The notes: a model not told the origin generated them from the sequence alone. DNA of 64,000 nt from Chytriomyces cf. hyalinus JEL632 (GCA_025435555.1 JAIWWG010000012.1:1-64000); one strand, 5' to 3'; counted from the first letter of the stretch, positions 10,363-22,803 are shown. Program-made: numbers and translations.

Positions 10363-11187
10363 AGGTTAATTCTCCCCAATTCATCTCTTATTCTCTACTG
10401 CAGATAAAGAAGAGTCCTGCACCTCACCATTCCACCAACCTCAATACAAATGGGCATGAATTATGACATTGAGTAGGGTAAACGTCTAGTAGATACTATA
10501 ACAAGGAATGAATACACGAATCCTTGTGTTCTATAAAGGGTGCAGACTTGTAGATGACGATAGCTTATTCTATTACATGATTTCAACTATTCTTGCTCTG
10601 ATCAAGCATAAACATGGTTGGAAAGCAAATGTTTAGAATTTATATGATTCTGGCATAGCTGTTAAGGTTCGCGACCACAGACCTGCAGGTCACTGGTTCA
10701 ACCCACACTGCTGCCAACTTCATGCAGCTATCTTCTGATCTTTATAGGGAAATAAGCAGAAGAAGAGGAAATAGAAATCACCTTAGACAAGTATTCTATT
10801 ACCACTTTTGTATGACTAATATGTCAAGCCAGTCAAGCAATTAATCAATAACCTTACCCACTGTGGGGATATTGATTATAATTGACAAGCCTTTGCTGTC
10901 AGCCCAGTTCTGATTGATGAATCAGCCTGAAAACTGATTTGTGAGCAATGACTCACTTTTTCAGCAATTTCAAACTGGAAAATGACAAATGAGTGATTTC
11001 ACATCCATAATGACTTTTCTGACTGAAAATCTCAATTATGACAAATGAAATGGAAAAAAAGGTGGCTGAGAAGTGAAATTGAAGAAAGCCTAATTAGATT
11101 TTATGGGAGACAAAAATGTATAGAAGGAGAGCTGTTTTGATGTGTTGTGATTCACTCTTAAGATAATAAATACTTATCAGCCCAAGT
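10363..11187. other. Repeat-derived spacer with a tRNA-like A/B-box pair
   Basis: AT-rich, with no coding frame I trust. Contains the SINE-like segment described separately (about 10640-10760) and many short imperfect ATGACAAATGA/TTGACAAG motifs. Confidence 0.4.
10640..10760 (+). repeat. Possible tRNA-derived SINE head
   Basis: TGGCATAGCTGTTAAGG at 10651 fits a pol III A box. GGTTCAACCC at 10695 fits a B box about 45 nt downstream. The flanks do not pair into a good acceptor stem and the T-stem is poor, so it is not a functional tRNA. An A/G-rich tail follows. A single copy is seen in this window. Confidence 0.3.
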
Positions 11188-12467
11188 TCAAAACCAAACA
11201 AGTTCTGAAATGATGCCTTGTAGTGTGGGTAGAATGTGCAACTGACTCCGAATGTGTGGGTTTGCAAAAGCAAGGCGAATAGTTTGCTGGATTGGAATGT
11301 AACAGACTTGCTTGTCACCAATAAGATACATCTGAGGTGAAACCTTCAGCAGAGCTCTCATGTTGCCTGTCAAAGACCGCAGCCTCCCAAGCGTTGGTGT
11401 ACCAGGAATAACCCTGAAAGCCTTGAGAACTCCATCCTGCTGATCTGGGGAGAACGTTGAAGCACCCAAGCTACTGAATAAGGACAGCAGCGTAAATTCC
11501 AGAATGGAACTGAATGGAAGGTGGATCCCATCCTTGAATTTCCCAGCATTGACAGGAAACGCCCACCCTTCATCAGGCTTGCTCTCAGTAACTGTGTCCA
11601 CCTCATAGTCACTGGCTTCAACATCACTGGGATCATCTTCAGAGTACACATGACTGCTTGCACTGAAATCTAAGTCATTGTCAGAGTTTGGAAGGTCAAC
11701 GTCCCAAATCACAGCATTGCCAGAATCAATATTTGCATCATCAGTAGAGTTTGAGCATAGCATCTCCATCAGCATTGCCTTCCATAATCACAAGCTCAGT
11801 GACATCTGTGTTAAGTAGTAAGGGTTTAGAAAATTATTCATGAAACTGCTTACAACTTTTTTAGAGCTTACCTTGCTTGTTCAGCTCAATGGGAGCAGCT
11901 TTCTGGGTAGGATCAATATCCCAAGTTTCAGTGCCCCACAGGTTGTGTCTGTCAACCTTGCAAGTTTCCGAGTTGTGACTGTCAACATTTTCAGTATCCG
12001 AGTTATGACCATCAACATTTTCAGTATCCAAGTTGTGTCCGTCAACATTTTCAGTATCCGAGTTGTGTCTGTCAACATTGCGAGTTTCCGAGTTATGACC
12101 GTCAACATTTTCAGTTTCTGAGTTGTGTCTATCAATGTCAACCTCAGTAACATCTGTGTTGAGTAGAAAAGCATAAGAATGATATGCATGATAAAGTTTA
12201 AACTCTGTGAGTGCACACCTTGGTTGTCATTCAGCTGACTAATAGCAGCAGCTTCCCTTTTCTTGGTGTGATTACTACTCTCAAAGTGCCGGCAAGCAAC
12301 AGAAGGTGGAATTGACGCTTGCTGAAACATGGCACTACAGCTGTGGCATTAAAGCCCTCCATGAACTTGAACAAAATGGTTGTCTTGACTGAATGGTTGC
12401 ATTGGTACTTGGAGACAGGAAGGGGGCAGTGTGTGGAGTTCAATTTTGCTTTAACTGTTTGATGCAA
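11188..12467 (-). pseudogene. Decayed multi-exon gene, possibly a fungal CACTA/Plavaka-like transposase N-terminal region
   Basis: Exons read leftward. An N-terminal Cys/His-containing piece (MHQTVKAKLNSTHCPL... from 12467) comes first, then an exon at about 11880-12156 with six copies of a 12-residue NVDxHNSxTE repeat. An intron with a CTTAACACAG acceptor follows, then an acidic exon (DDANIDSGNAVIWDVDLPNSDNDLD) and a conserved-looking region. The latter has GWAFPVNAGKFKDGIHLPFSSILEF, STFSPDQQDGVLKAFRVIPGTPTLGRLRSL and IPIQQTIRLAFANPHIRSQLHILPT, and ends at 11188. The order Trp-Phe-Pro segment, QQDGVLKAF, then IRLAFANPHIR resembles the pre-catalytic part of fungal CACTA-type (Plavaka) transposases. 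At least one frame break (near 11735-11745) is needed to join exons. The catalytic DDE region is absent. Confidence 0.4.
11936..12156 (-). repeat. 36-bp tandem repeats coding a 12-residue unit
   Basis: Six imperfect 36-bp units (AACATTTTCAGTATCCGAGT-type on the plus strand) translate on the minus strand to NVDGHNSDTE-like repeats. All units keep frame, which indicates selection or recent expansion within a coding exon. Confidence 0.75.
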
Positions 12468-12604
12468 TGTTGAAGAAATATCTGTCCCTTTTATACTTTT
12501 TTGAACACATACTTGGTGATTTTTCAGCTCTCGCTGATTTTTATTGCGTCATCTTTTTCCATCAGCCAGATCAGTTTGGAAAAATTTTCTTTTTTACATC
12601 CAAC

Positions 12605-14161
12605 ATGAATCCATGCCCCAGCTACCTGTCCCTCCTGAATGCCTCAACAGCAAACTCCTCTGGCCCCTCATCAGCCCCTGCAGCTTCACCCCGCCGACCT
12701 CCTCCACATGCCCCCTACAGTGAAACAACCCCCCTCTGCAATCAGACTGCCAGCTCTCACACTTCCAGTTTCACTCAAAGTCCTCAAGGTCAGCCATCAA
12801 GCTTCAACAGCAAAGCAGTCATTGAAGCATTCAGGTTTCCTCTCTCAAAAAGGAGCCGGTTGGACAAGCTGGGCAAGGTTGGTCTCTTAACTTTTACACT
12901 GTCACTGTGACTCCACTCTCACCATGATATTTTGAACACTTCCCTCTCCTTCTGAACAGCTGTCTGAACGTGAACTCACGGCAGGCATCGCTATCCTGGT
13001 GGAATCCCTCAACCCTGCTCGAGAACTGGAGGATTGGGCAGGCACATTCAAAGTTTGTTGGCGTGTTTTTTTTTTATTTTGATTAAATGTTTCAAGCCTG
13101 ATTAAATTTTTTTGCATTCGCATGTCTTCTCATTGCTCAGCTCAAGTCTGTCCCATTCATTACCATCTTCTTCTATGAGATGCTCTGTGTCACTTCCTTC
13201 ACACCCATGTCTGATTTCAAGTCTAGATGTGTGCCTTTCTTTGAGTCTCTGGATATACCACCTGCAACAACTTCAAACTCCACTGAGGATTGCCTGGAGT
13301 ATATTGAAGTAAGTATTTATTCTTTCGCACAAGTTTTTGTGATTTTTTCGCTGATTTCGCTAATTTTGGGTTTTTTTTTCCATCTTTTCTTTCTGCAGGT
13401 ACAGAACACAACCGTAAGTCCAACCACTGCAGCGGAACGGGCTATTGCTGTGGATGTGATAAAAAAAAAATTATCGCTGTTGCGAACAGCGCTCAAAGCC
13501 AATGTAAGAATTTATTTGAGGCACAGTCAACTAGAATTAAAAAAAAAAAATTTAGGTTGCAATCCTTGCGCGGGAACCTTACAGTGATGAGAAAGCCATC
13601 CCATTGATTTACAAAAATGACAGAAGGGAAAATCTCACAGCTAATGATGTAATCAACATGCGCCAAGCCTCCCGCATGCTGGTAAAATTTAGTTTCTATT
13701 TTATTCTGTCTACATGCATAACTTTTTTTGCAGGTCCATTTTGCGAAACACCTTCAAACTCAACAACTGAAAGAAAATTACTGGGATTACTTCTCTGCCC
13801 ATTTTGCCCATTTGAACAGTCTTCCTCCACGTGAATTCCAATCAATATATTCCAAAGTGAAAAGGATCTAAAACTGCCTGCGGATGTTGATGACGCGCCA
13901 ATGGCGCCAATTCTACGAATTTGTGGAGATGATAGTGATGAGGGTGAGGATGATGAGGATGGAACAGGTGAGGATGCTGAGGCGGGTGCGGAGGGTGAAC
14001 AGGGTGAAAAGTGCGAGGATCAGGAGAACCATGAGGATGGTGAGAACTGGGAGAATGGTGTGAAATGGGAATATGGTAAGGGTAAGCAGCTAGTGGAGTG
14101 GGAAGGTAAGGGTAAGCAGGTAGAGGAGTGGGAAGTTGATGATGATGAGGATTACGTGTGA
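12605..14161 (+). pseudogene. Multi-intron gene of the repeat region, function unknown, one frame break
   Basis: The start MNPCPSYLSLLNAS is followed by a Ser/Pro-rich leader to RLDKLGK. At least six exons then join with GT-AG introns (for example 12878-12958, 13051-13140, 13310-13399, 13504-13556 and 13683-13734). They read LSERELTAGIAILVESLNPARELEDWAGTFK, LKSVPFITIFFYEMLCVTSFTPMSDFKSRCVPFFESL, RAIAVDVIKKKLSLLRTALKAN, VAILAREPYSDEKAIPLIYKNDRRENLTANDV and HFAKHLQTQQLKENYWDYF. After PREFQS near 13840 a 2-bp slip is needed to continue into EKDLKLPADVDDAP and an acidic, low-complexity tail (GEDDEDGTGEDAE...) ending DDDEDYV at 14161. Its position among transposon remnants suggests a mobile-element protein. 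I do not recognise the family. Confidence 0.45.
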
Positions 14162-14299
14162 TGGGCGCATGACAGGCAACCTACTTTCACTTCTTCTATT
14201 TTTTTGCTCCTATATCCTGTTTTTATCCTCTTTTTATTCTTCTTATTATTAATAAATGAGTGAATTTATTCAACGATTCTTTGATCATTTGCGCGTAGG

Positions 14300-14625
14300 C
14301 TTGAGGATCAATTCTGCAAGATTTGTGTGGATGAATGTGTGTGCATTCATGTGGATGAATGCCGGCACGCATTCTTGTGTATGAATTCTTAACAACTGCG
14401 TTCTCAAGAAAAATTGGTTTTAGTCTTGTGGATGAATACGGGGCGCATTCTTGTGGATGAATAAAAATCTGGTATTCATCCACAAGAATGTGCCAACATT
14501 CTTCCATAAGACTAAAACCGATTTTTCTTGAGAGCGCGGTTGTTGGGAATTCATACACAAGAATCTCAATGTTATCCACACAAATGCAAAAAGATTCTTG
14601 TGGATGAATCTTATTGCCGGCTGTG
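14300..14625. repeat. Long imperfect palindrome (hairpin) built on ATTCTTGTGGATGAAT
   Basis: The arms meet around an 11-nt loop at 14463-14473. ATTCTTGTGGATGAAT at 14447-14462 pairs perfectly with 14474-14489. Further out, 14402-14437 (CTCAAGAAAAATTGGTTTTAG...) pairs with 14497-14532, and GAATTC blocks pair at about 14384 and 14551. Weaker pairing reaches about 14300 and 14625. The 12-16-bp motif TTGTGGATGAAT recurs at least six times, itself a near-palindrome. It could be a foldback transposon or a long hairpin RNA source. Confidence 0.8.
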
Positions 14626-16379
14626 TAGTGATACTATCAACACAAAAGAACCAAAACACTGCCTCCACCATCCTAGGCCTTGGCCCATCCACACACCACA
14701 ATGGTGTGTGTTTATTACTTCAGGTGCACTGCAGTGCATCTGAGAGATTGCAGGTGGCTAAAGGGTGGAAGTGCTGGTGGCAGTGGTGATTTGCTGAATG
14801 GGACCAGAAATGTGAGAATACATCCAGATAATCAACTGGGCTACTGTGCAACCCTTTAATAGTGGTAATGGTTTGGGTTCACAACTTACTTTCGCGCTAT
14901 GTATATGTCAACAGTTTAACAGGTAGTACAATTGTAAATGAATACAATTTTGATGATGCACCTTACTCCATTGTACTGCATGTCACGCTAGTAACAATAT
15001 CCACACATTTGTTGGCTCATGACACACAGCGTATAGCAGATATGCTCTTGAGAAATTAATTTTTCAATTCAAAACTTTTTAAAAATGAAGATTGTAGTTT
15101 TAGTTGCATGCGTTGCAGTCCTACTACAATTGTTTTTCCATCTTGGTGTCTGACTGTCTTTCTCCAATGGCTTCACATTGTAAGGGTTAACATAGCATTA
15201 TGCATCCTGAATTTCAGCCTGATTGTAAACTGGTGTTGTATATGGTTGGTACTCTTCTTTCCTATACTGCTCTTCCCAGTAAGTACTTATCCTCTGATAG
15301 CATCATAGTTCCCTTGTCCAGCCTGCTACACCACAGGGGAAGCCATTGTCAATCTAGACAATGACCCAGACACAATTGCAGGTGCCATCCAAGTTGAGAC
15401 AGATGATGGTATACAGCCATACCTGATAGCTTGTAAGGGAATCAGTTGCAAGACTTGCCACACGCTTGGAATTATCACCTGACATGACAACTGCCATAAG
15501 TGCAGTGCTGGAATGTTCTGAACACATGGCGCTGACTGCTCTGGTGGCTCTGCCCTTCTTGCTGCAAGACACCCCACACTGGCACTGGTGGCTGAACTTC
15601 AGCTTAATCCAATTTCGCCTTCTGCAAGAGAAATCCTCCATCTGGTTAGATACTCAAGAATTGTGCTTGTTCAAATCGTGTAAATGGAACAAATAGCGCA
15701 TGTCTGAAATGTTTCGTGCCAACATTCAAAATAATGGACCAGTTTTCAATAGAGCTGGAAGGGGGGCAAGGATTTTCCACCAAGTTACGATGTGTTTAAA
15801 ATATTCAGCAACACACACTGGTAGGACAGCATTGGCCTTTGCAAATTGATTGACTCTATGGATAGCAACAGGGACAAGTGCGATTGTCTAATCAGAATGC
15901 AGAAGTGCAGTGGCATGTTATACGCTGCAGTAATTTTAGAATATCATGATCTGGAGGGAAGAAAGCTCTTCAGAGTGACACTGAGATTTACAAAGAAAGA
16001 AAAAGATTGGCAACGTAAATCTATTCATATTCAGCAAGTAATTTCTCACTGGTGGTTCATTTTAAGAGGTTAAAATGCTGCTGAATCAATGACCAAAATT
16101 AATATATTGCATTGTGTATGACATCTGATGTTTGGAAATGCTTCAAAAATGACAAGTTCAAACTCACTTTTTTTTTTCAAGGCAACACAGCAAAAGCAAA
16201 AACCACACTGGTTATGGAACTGAAAACTTGGAGTACGCTACTTCCATTCATGACTTCATCTACTGCAGACAGTACACTTTGTCTGATGCAGTTGACACGC
16301 CTTTATCCACTGCAGATGGCATATACTCTGGTTAATGTTGTTACTCCAAGGAAAACTTGAAAGAGGACCCGAAATCAAA
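14626..16379. other. Repeat-derived DNA without a convincing intact gene
   Basis: Contains short frames that look like decayed exons. On the minus strand at 15354-15641 there is MEDFSCRRRNWIKLKFSHQCQCGVSCSKKG... with Cys pairs and a GTATGG donor after SLTSYQ. On the plus strand at about 16175-16355 there is TGYGTENLEYATSIHDFIYCRQYTLSDAV. Neither has a clear start, end or family. A 22-residue hydrophobic peptide frame begins at 15084. I regard all as remnants. Confidence 0.4.
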
Positions 16380-16720
16380 TTGAATCAAGGGTAAAACTGC
16401 TGGGAACGTGGAAACCGCAGCGAGCACAAAGATGAAATTCAAACAACCTGAGCCGGTCGGATTCCGCAGCATTCAGCAAGAAATTGAGTTGATTCGGTCA
16501 CCCTTGATCCAATCGCAGTCCCCCAATGTCGCGAATGACTTGACCACAAACCCCCGATGATTTTCACAGCGTTCACATTCCTTGTTGTTTTGCCAGCTTC
16601 TCTGCCCGTTCCAGCTTCTGTTTTTGTCTCAGTTCGTGCTTCTCGCCCTTCACCACCTTCAAGATTTCCCTTTCCTTCGCTTTCGTGAATCGCAACAAAC
16701 CCTTTCCTCAAAATCAGACT
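16380..16720 (-). pseudogene. Decayed relative of the K/E/G-repeat secreted protein (52.4-54.5 kb)
   Basis: Reading leftward, a Glu/Gly/Lys/Arg-rich stretch (EGKGNLEGGEGREARTETK) is followed by DNA closely matching the core of the 52394-54513 gene. The string GTGGTCAAGT-ATTCGCGACATTGG, a GGACTGCGATTGGATC block, then the codons for GIRPAQVV (GIRPAHVV in the intact gene) and CTCGCTGCGGTTT are shared. The frame is broken after IGGL and before GIRP. It is therefore a diverged, non-functional duplicate about 36 kb from the intact copy and in the opposite orientation. Confidence 0.7.
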
Positions 16721-17870
16721 CGCAGTCAGTCAATCAATCCAAAAAGCAGGCGTGAACAAAAGCAATACTGAATCTGCGCATTTTGCGCCTTTAGTCGCGG
16801 TTCGTGGTTCGCGCTTTTCTCTTATGCGCATAAACGCAATCCTTCCCATCAGCAAATGATGCGCATTGTTGCGCCATTGGAGCGACTGCTGCGTTGCAAC
16901 TTGAGAAGCTGTGGGGCCGTTTAGAGGCTTCTATTGGAATCGGGCGAATGCTAATTCTGACTGTTGCTGGAAGCGACATTGAAAGTACCCGGACTGCTGC
17001 AAGCGGGTTGATCGATTGCGGACATGCAACAAGACCACATCTGTGTTTGAAGGTGTTTGAAAAAGACAAATATTCGGTCGCACGTCGGCCCATCTGCTGC
17101 AGTGACTTTACAGCAATGCCTTCACCTGCGATAGACGAGATGCTGTGTGTGTTGTTTGCTGAGCGCGCTGAGAATCACGAGCGAGAATAGATGGAGATAT
17201 GCACGATGGAATCCCAGAAACATAGCCGCCTTGAGGGAAATCATGTCGCCATTGATGAAACACCTGAATTCAGATTCTGCTGCTGAAGAGTGGCAATTTG
17301 CAATGCACTGCCGATCTGCGTCTGACTTTCATTCCTGCGACAGCAACACCAGGGTCTCGATGACGATTTGAAGCGTCGTTTCTCATGCTGAATTGCTCGT
17401 CAGAGAGGTTTTCAATACGCAAATTGGCGGGAATGTGGACCAGGGATGGATGGTTTGCCCAGCGTTTCTCGCGATTGGAAACAAAGGGCACGGCTCGAAA
17501 CAGTTCGACCATCAGCCAGTACTGAATTGCTTTACGATTGAGCGAATACGGGGCATGTGCGGGAATGAATGGGCAGGTGTGTCGTGTGGTCTGGTTGTTC
17601 AAAGGTGTCGTTTTGTTGATCTCCCTTTTGACAACAAACGTAAGCATGGTCGACCGCAGCCCCATCAACTCCGCACCCGCATCCCAGCGCACACTCCATC
17701 GACAGTGGCACCAACGCAGCAGCATCGAATAAGACTGGACGAATGATTGGGACTTATCGGGGTTTGGGGTAGACGAGATGGGCTGTTGCGGCTACAGTGC
17801 TGGACTATCAACCTCTCGAATCGCAATCTCTGGAATCGGATCCGCCATCTAACCCGTCTCTTTTGACAGT
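16721..17870. other. Spacer upstream of uS12, no gene seen
   Basis: Several short frames on both strands (for example 16894-17190 plus) show no domain, splice logic or repeat relation I can support. The last few hundred bases probably hold the uS12 promoter and 5' leader. A TTTTGACAG just before the uS12 ATG could be the end of a leader intron. Confidence 0.4.
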
Positions 17871-18375
<505 letters not shown>

Positions 18376-21300
18376 ACGCATCTATCGGCTCCTTCTCTTT
18401 TCTTGATGGGCGCATGGATCGTTCAATGAGACTCTTCTATTCTGCAGTCTCTTCTGTGCGAAGTGGAAACGGAGAAATAGGCTTCCAAATAAATGCAATC
18501 GATGGTTTCTGTGTTCATTCAATTTAAGATTTGCTGTCATTACCGCAATCACTCAACTGAGCTGCCAGCATCGCTGTAGTCGCAATGGCATCATGACAGG
18601 TATGGGAAACAAATACAGACCGTGGCAGTGCAAGCAAAATGCAGACAGTGAATCCCAAGAGCAGCAAAAAAGCGATAATGAGAACAGGCAGATTCATCGC
18701 AGTGATCATTGCACTGTCAGCGTCGCTTACTGAGAGAGTACACGCTGTAGTACGTATATACCAGATACAGTGCTACCACAAAAGAGAGTACTGGTATCTG
18801 GAACGCGATTGAACAAAGCTCGATTGAACAAAGCTCGTCAGGCACGCGTTGCAGAGTATTTCCGACCTAAGCGAGCGCGCATCGCGAGAGCAAGTAAATT
18901 GCGGATCCAGTGTGCGTGATGCGGGATTATAAAGCTTGGGACTTACTTTGAAGGCATCGTGAACTATGAGCAGCTGACTGGGATCCAAATCGAAATATGG
19001 CCGCGAATCTGTGTGTTGACTTCTGTCAAGGCAGAGATTCCGGCAGATATTCTCACGACTGTTAACTTCTGCCAAGGCAAGACAGAGATTCCGGCGAGCA
19101 GTGCCGTCCATCAATTCACCGTTTGATGCGTGAGAGTGATTTTCAAAAATCTTTCCTCTGAACAGGCATTGTCGAATGCCACCAACTTGAACATGCCCTG
19201 GTGATATCCTCGAGTGCTGCGCATCAGGTTGGTTCTGAAGTAAATAGGTCTATTCTAAGTCTTCATACTTCAGGCTTATCCAGTCGCGGGAACATGTTCT
19301 GTTCTGCATCAGTTGTGCAACACTGTGCACCATGACTTCCGCTCACCCGCGCGTTCATGGACGATTCCGACAATGGCAATAACATATGTATTCCATCAAC
19401 CAATTCTCTCGATCTCTGGCCGTCGTCGATCGCCTCTGCCGTATGTATGAAAAGTCTGATTTTCAAGCAGAATCATCTGCGTATGCAAGCAGATTCACGA
19501 TGCTTTATTCCAGTGAGTTTCAGTCACTTGATCGTTCAAAGCTGTTGCACACCATCTCACTGCTCGTAAATATCCGGGAACCTCCTTTTTTATTTCTCGT
19601 GACAGGGACATGGTCAAGCGCCGATTCTTCCAAATTCTATACCCCTTGCTTGATTTCTTTCTGGCTGCTGCTTTGGTTGTGAGAAATACATATCGAATTC
19701 GACAACAACACGTCGGTGATCTGCGCATCGCAATCTTTAACTTCTTCTTCAGACCGTGAATTTCATCGTATTCGCGCAGCTTCTCACCTTGTGGGTGCGG
19801 AGAACAGACCCACAAATTTCCGGCCAGTTGTTTCGAATCCGTCCAAGCGCGCGATGCAACATACAATATGGATCCATTCATGTTCGCCCAAAGCCAGCAA
19901 TAACTTGAGCCACACACAAAACATCAAGAGCAAACTGAGCGGCGCCGATCTGTGCTCATATCACGTGAAAAGACTGTTTTACTGGAGTCGGTCTTCCTGA
20001 CACCGGAACCCACAGATACGCTCTTCTGATATCACCCACTTGCTCTGGGAAAACATGCACGGTTCAGCAGATTTCAGAAACGGTCAGCACTCAAACGAGA
20101 TATATGCTTGCATGGAAAAGCCCAAGTGGCGCAAGTTTTGGGCGTTATTCGAATCAGCCGCAGCATTTCGCAAAAGCTCAGCAGAACTCAATGTAAAACG
20201 CTACTCCAAAGCAACGCATCGTCATCACTTGAAGCATCAGTCAAAGCCTCCTATCGAATCGCGTGCACTGCCGGAATTGGTTTTATTCAATTGCGAACTT
20301 GAGGTTGATGTTGGCAGCAGATTGCACCAATTCTTTTTCGCACGAAACGCTGCGCGTTGAGAATGCAAACTTTTTAGCCGCGAGCAGAGCAAGTAACACG
20401 GACGCTTCAACATCACGAACCGATACACGCGCTGTCGACGTCTGAAAAAAAACGACTGGTCACGTTCGAACGCTGCAACAGAGAATGGATCACTGACTTC
20501 CCATACAACCCTGTACGTCAACCTCCTCCAGTGGCACCAACTGCAGCATCGCTCAATTGCAAATCTAAATTAAGGGTGGGGTGTGACTGGGAGTGAGAGT
20601 GACGAGAGATGATGTACGTTGAGAGGTGCCTGCACGGAGACTTGTGTTGTGATCACAATGTGTAGCATACTGGATGTCAATAAGCGACGGGAGAATCTGT
20701 GTTTTATTCTCACGTTTGAATAAAGCTCTTTTATGCCTGGGACGACGCTTGAATTTTATCACAGACAGAAATCGGACAAATAGAAATACGGGCAGCAACA
20801 CACACAACAGCAACACGACAGTGACGCTTGCCGTGCGTATCCACCCACTCGTGAATGTTAGATGGCGCGTCACATATGTGCGATTTGACGAGCTTTCACA
20901 GATGCAACATTGTTTGCAGTGACGGAATAAATGGAGAAACGCGTGAAGGCGAATCGACATTCATGCTTTTATTTCAAGTGCACCCACGGATGCCAATGGT
21001 TGCACGCGGCAAAAAGATATTTGTGCTGACTCACCTGCGTCTGCTCAGCGCACTCACGCAAATATTACCTTCAGACCATGCGCCTTGTACGTCAACTCAT
21101 GGAACGCGCGATCAAATTATCTCAGTGTGCACAAGTTAACGACATTCAGACTGGTTTTTCAAATAAAACGTGAAACTGATAAAACCTCTCATTTTTTGCG
21201 AAATGCCCCCTCCAGCCTGAAGCAATCGAACAACCACGTCAAGATGAAGTTTCCAAGACGGTGGTGCTGGAGCACATGAGAGCACTGCTTGGTGTTGAGA

Positions 21301-21749
21301 AAAACAACTTATGCGAATTGGTAACACGCACTGACGGCATTGAAAATGAGTTAGCGATGATAAACAGTGCATAGTAAATAAGAAAGAAACACTGAAGAGT
21401 CCTCCCGGCTTCATTATTTAATTGATCAGCGTGACGTTTGATGCATGCGCTTGAAGGAGACATGGGTGGGGCGCAGGATGAGGATGATGCATTTCGAGCC
21501 GCCGTTCAGCATTTCGATGCACCACTTGCCAAACCCGGGATGGAGCATTGCAAGAAAATAAAAACGCGAAGAAACCAAACACCACTCAAAAACTTCAAGA
21601 AAAGATCTAAAATAAATAAAAACTAGATCTACTGTACAAATTTGATGATGCACTGATGGTAAAGAATCACCCAGTGGACGAGGACTGCTTGCTGATGTCA
21701 AATTATTGTTGCTGAGGAGCGGAGATGATGTAGCTGTCAAAGGAGAATG
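18376..21749. other. Long spacer with blocks duplicated at 24.3-27.0 kb; no confident gene
   Basis: Blocks at about 19150-19240, 19540-19740 and 19860-20100 recur, in the same order and orientation, at about 24275-24365, 24590-24800 and 26720-26960. Small frames with a hydrophobic segment occur on the minus strand at 18524-18709 (MITAMNLPVLIIAFLLLLGFTVCILLALP) and 20565-20960 (ASVTVVLLLCVLLPVFLFVRFL). They could be tiny membrane proteins but lack other support. Confidence 0.4.
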
Positions 21750-22586
21750 TCACGCTGCATGGGGGGGGATATAAGCAGGGCTTGATGACAATTCACTTTG
21801 TTCAGAATTGTCAACCATCGAAGGCAGTTTCGGATTGTCGCGATGACCATATGACAAATCTGAAACCCGAGCTAATTCTGAGGGCATGTTAGATGCTTCA
21901 GGAAGGGGAGGAGGGGTAGAAACAGAGGTGTTCAAACCAAGTTCCCGACAAGCGAGTTCAATCTCATTGTCCAAATCCGAATCGTCCACAACGTCATCGA
22001 ATAAAGCATCGATTTCGCTTGAACAGTCTGACAGGGATTGGGAAGTTGGGCAGTATGGCGTGTACAGGTCGTCTGGGCCATAGTCTTCCCGGGCATCCCC
22101 GTCCTGGTAATCAAGATCGTAGCGGCCATGTACAAACAGATCTTCCCTTGTGACAACGTGTGCAAGCGTTTTTCCACCAAATGCTTCGTCCATGAGTGTG
22201 TGGAGAGAGTCGTGGGCTAGATCGACGGATGGTAAGTCATGTCGGGTCACACAGTTGGAAGCACGGGCGGCCATTCGCATGGCTTCTTGAAGCGATTCTC
22301 TGTATGAGGGATAGGAGTGCTTGGCGTGACTGGAGTGGCTGGAGTGGCTGGAGTGGCTGGAGTGGCTGCGCCTGGAGTGGCTGCTGAAGGAGGGTCGGCT
22401 GGGGGTGGCAACGGAGGGACAGCTTATCTCAGGACGGTTACTTCTGTGTCGTTGGGGTCTGTTGTAGTTTCTGCGCTTGTTCTCTCGTTTGGAGTCCTGT
22501 CTGCGGCGTCTTTCTGTGCACTGCTCACGTTGGTGTTGTTGTTGTTGTTGTTTCGACTGCGCATGCATTTTTGTTTTTTCCATCAT
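21750..22586 (-). CDS. Hypothetical low-complexity protein, Gln/Arg- and Ser/His-rich
   Basis: A 278-residue frame. The N-terminus is Gln-rich then strongly basic (ERRRRQDSKRENKRRNYNRPQRHRSNRP). A SHSS repeat follows (codons in the 9-bp repeat around 22325-22365), then a more ordered middle (ESLQEAMRMAARASNCVTRHDLPSVDLAHDSLHTLMDEAFGG) and an acidic tail (EIDALFDDVVDDSDLDNEIELACRELG). No signal peptide or membrane span. The composition suggests a nuclear or RNA-associated protein, but that is inference from composition only. I do not recognise the family. Confidence 0.55.
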   Translation of the reverse strand: MMEKTKMHAQSKQQQQQHQREQCTERRRRQDSKRENKRRNYNRPQRHRSNRPEISCPSVATPSRPSFSSHSRRSHSSHSSHSSHSSHAKHSYPSYRESLQEAMRMAARASNCVTRHDLPSVDLAHDSLHTLMDEAFGGKTLAHVVTREDLFVHGRYDLDYQDGDAREDYGPDDLYTPYCPTSQSLSDCSSEIDALFDDVVDDSDLDNEIELACRELGLNTSVSTPPPLPEASNMPSELARVSDLSYGHRDNPKLPSMVDNSEQSELSSSPAYIPPHAA

Positions 22587-22803
22587 TTTTATGGTCTTAT
22601 TTTATGCAAACACGTGTGCTGACTGATTTGGTACCTTCCTCACTGATCTGATCTGACGGCATCGCTTGTTAGCACCAGTGTGGCAGAAGAAACTGAGGCG
22701 GATTATTGGTGCCGGCCGTCCCTCAATACAATAAAAATATGTAGTTCACGTCTTTGCACGTCTTTGAGTGATTGGTCGAGAAAAACTTCCGTCTGAATCT
22801 AAA

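Noticed and set aside
10651-10725. A functional tRNA gene
   Set aside because: A- and B-box-like motifs exist, but the acceptor stem and T-stem do not pair.
14223-14743. Several 70-118-codon frames across the palindrome
   Set aside because: They are read-through of the repeated ATTCTTGTGGATGAAT motif on both strands, not genes.
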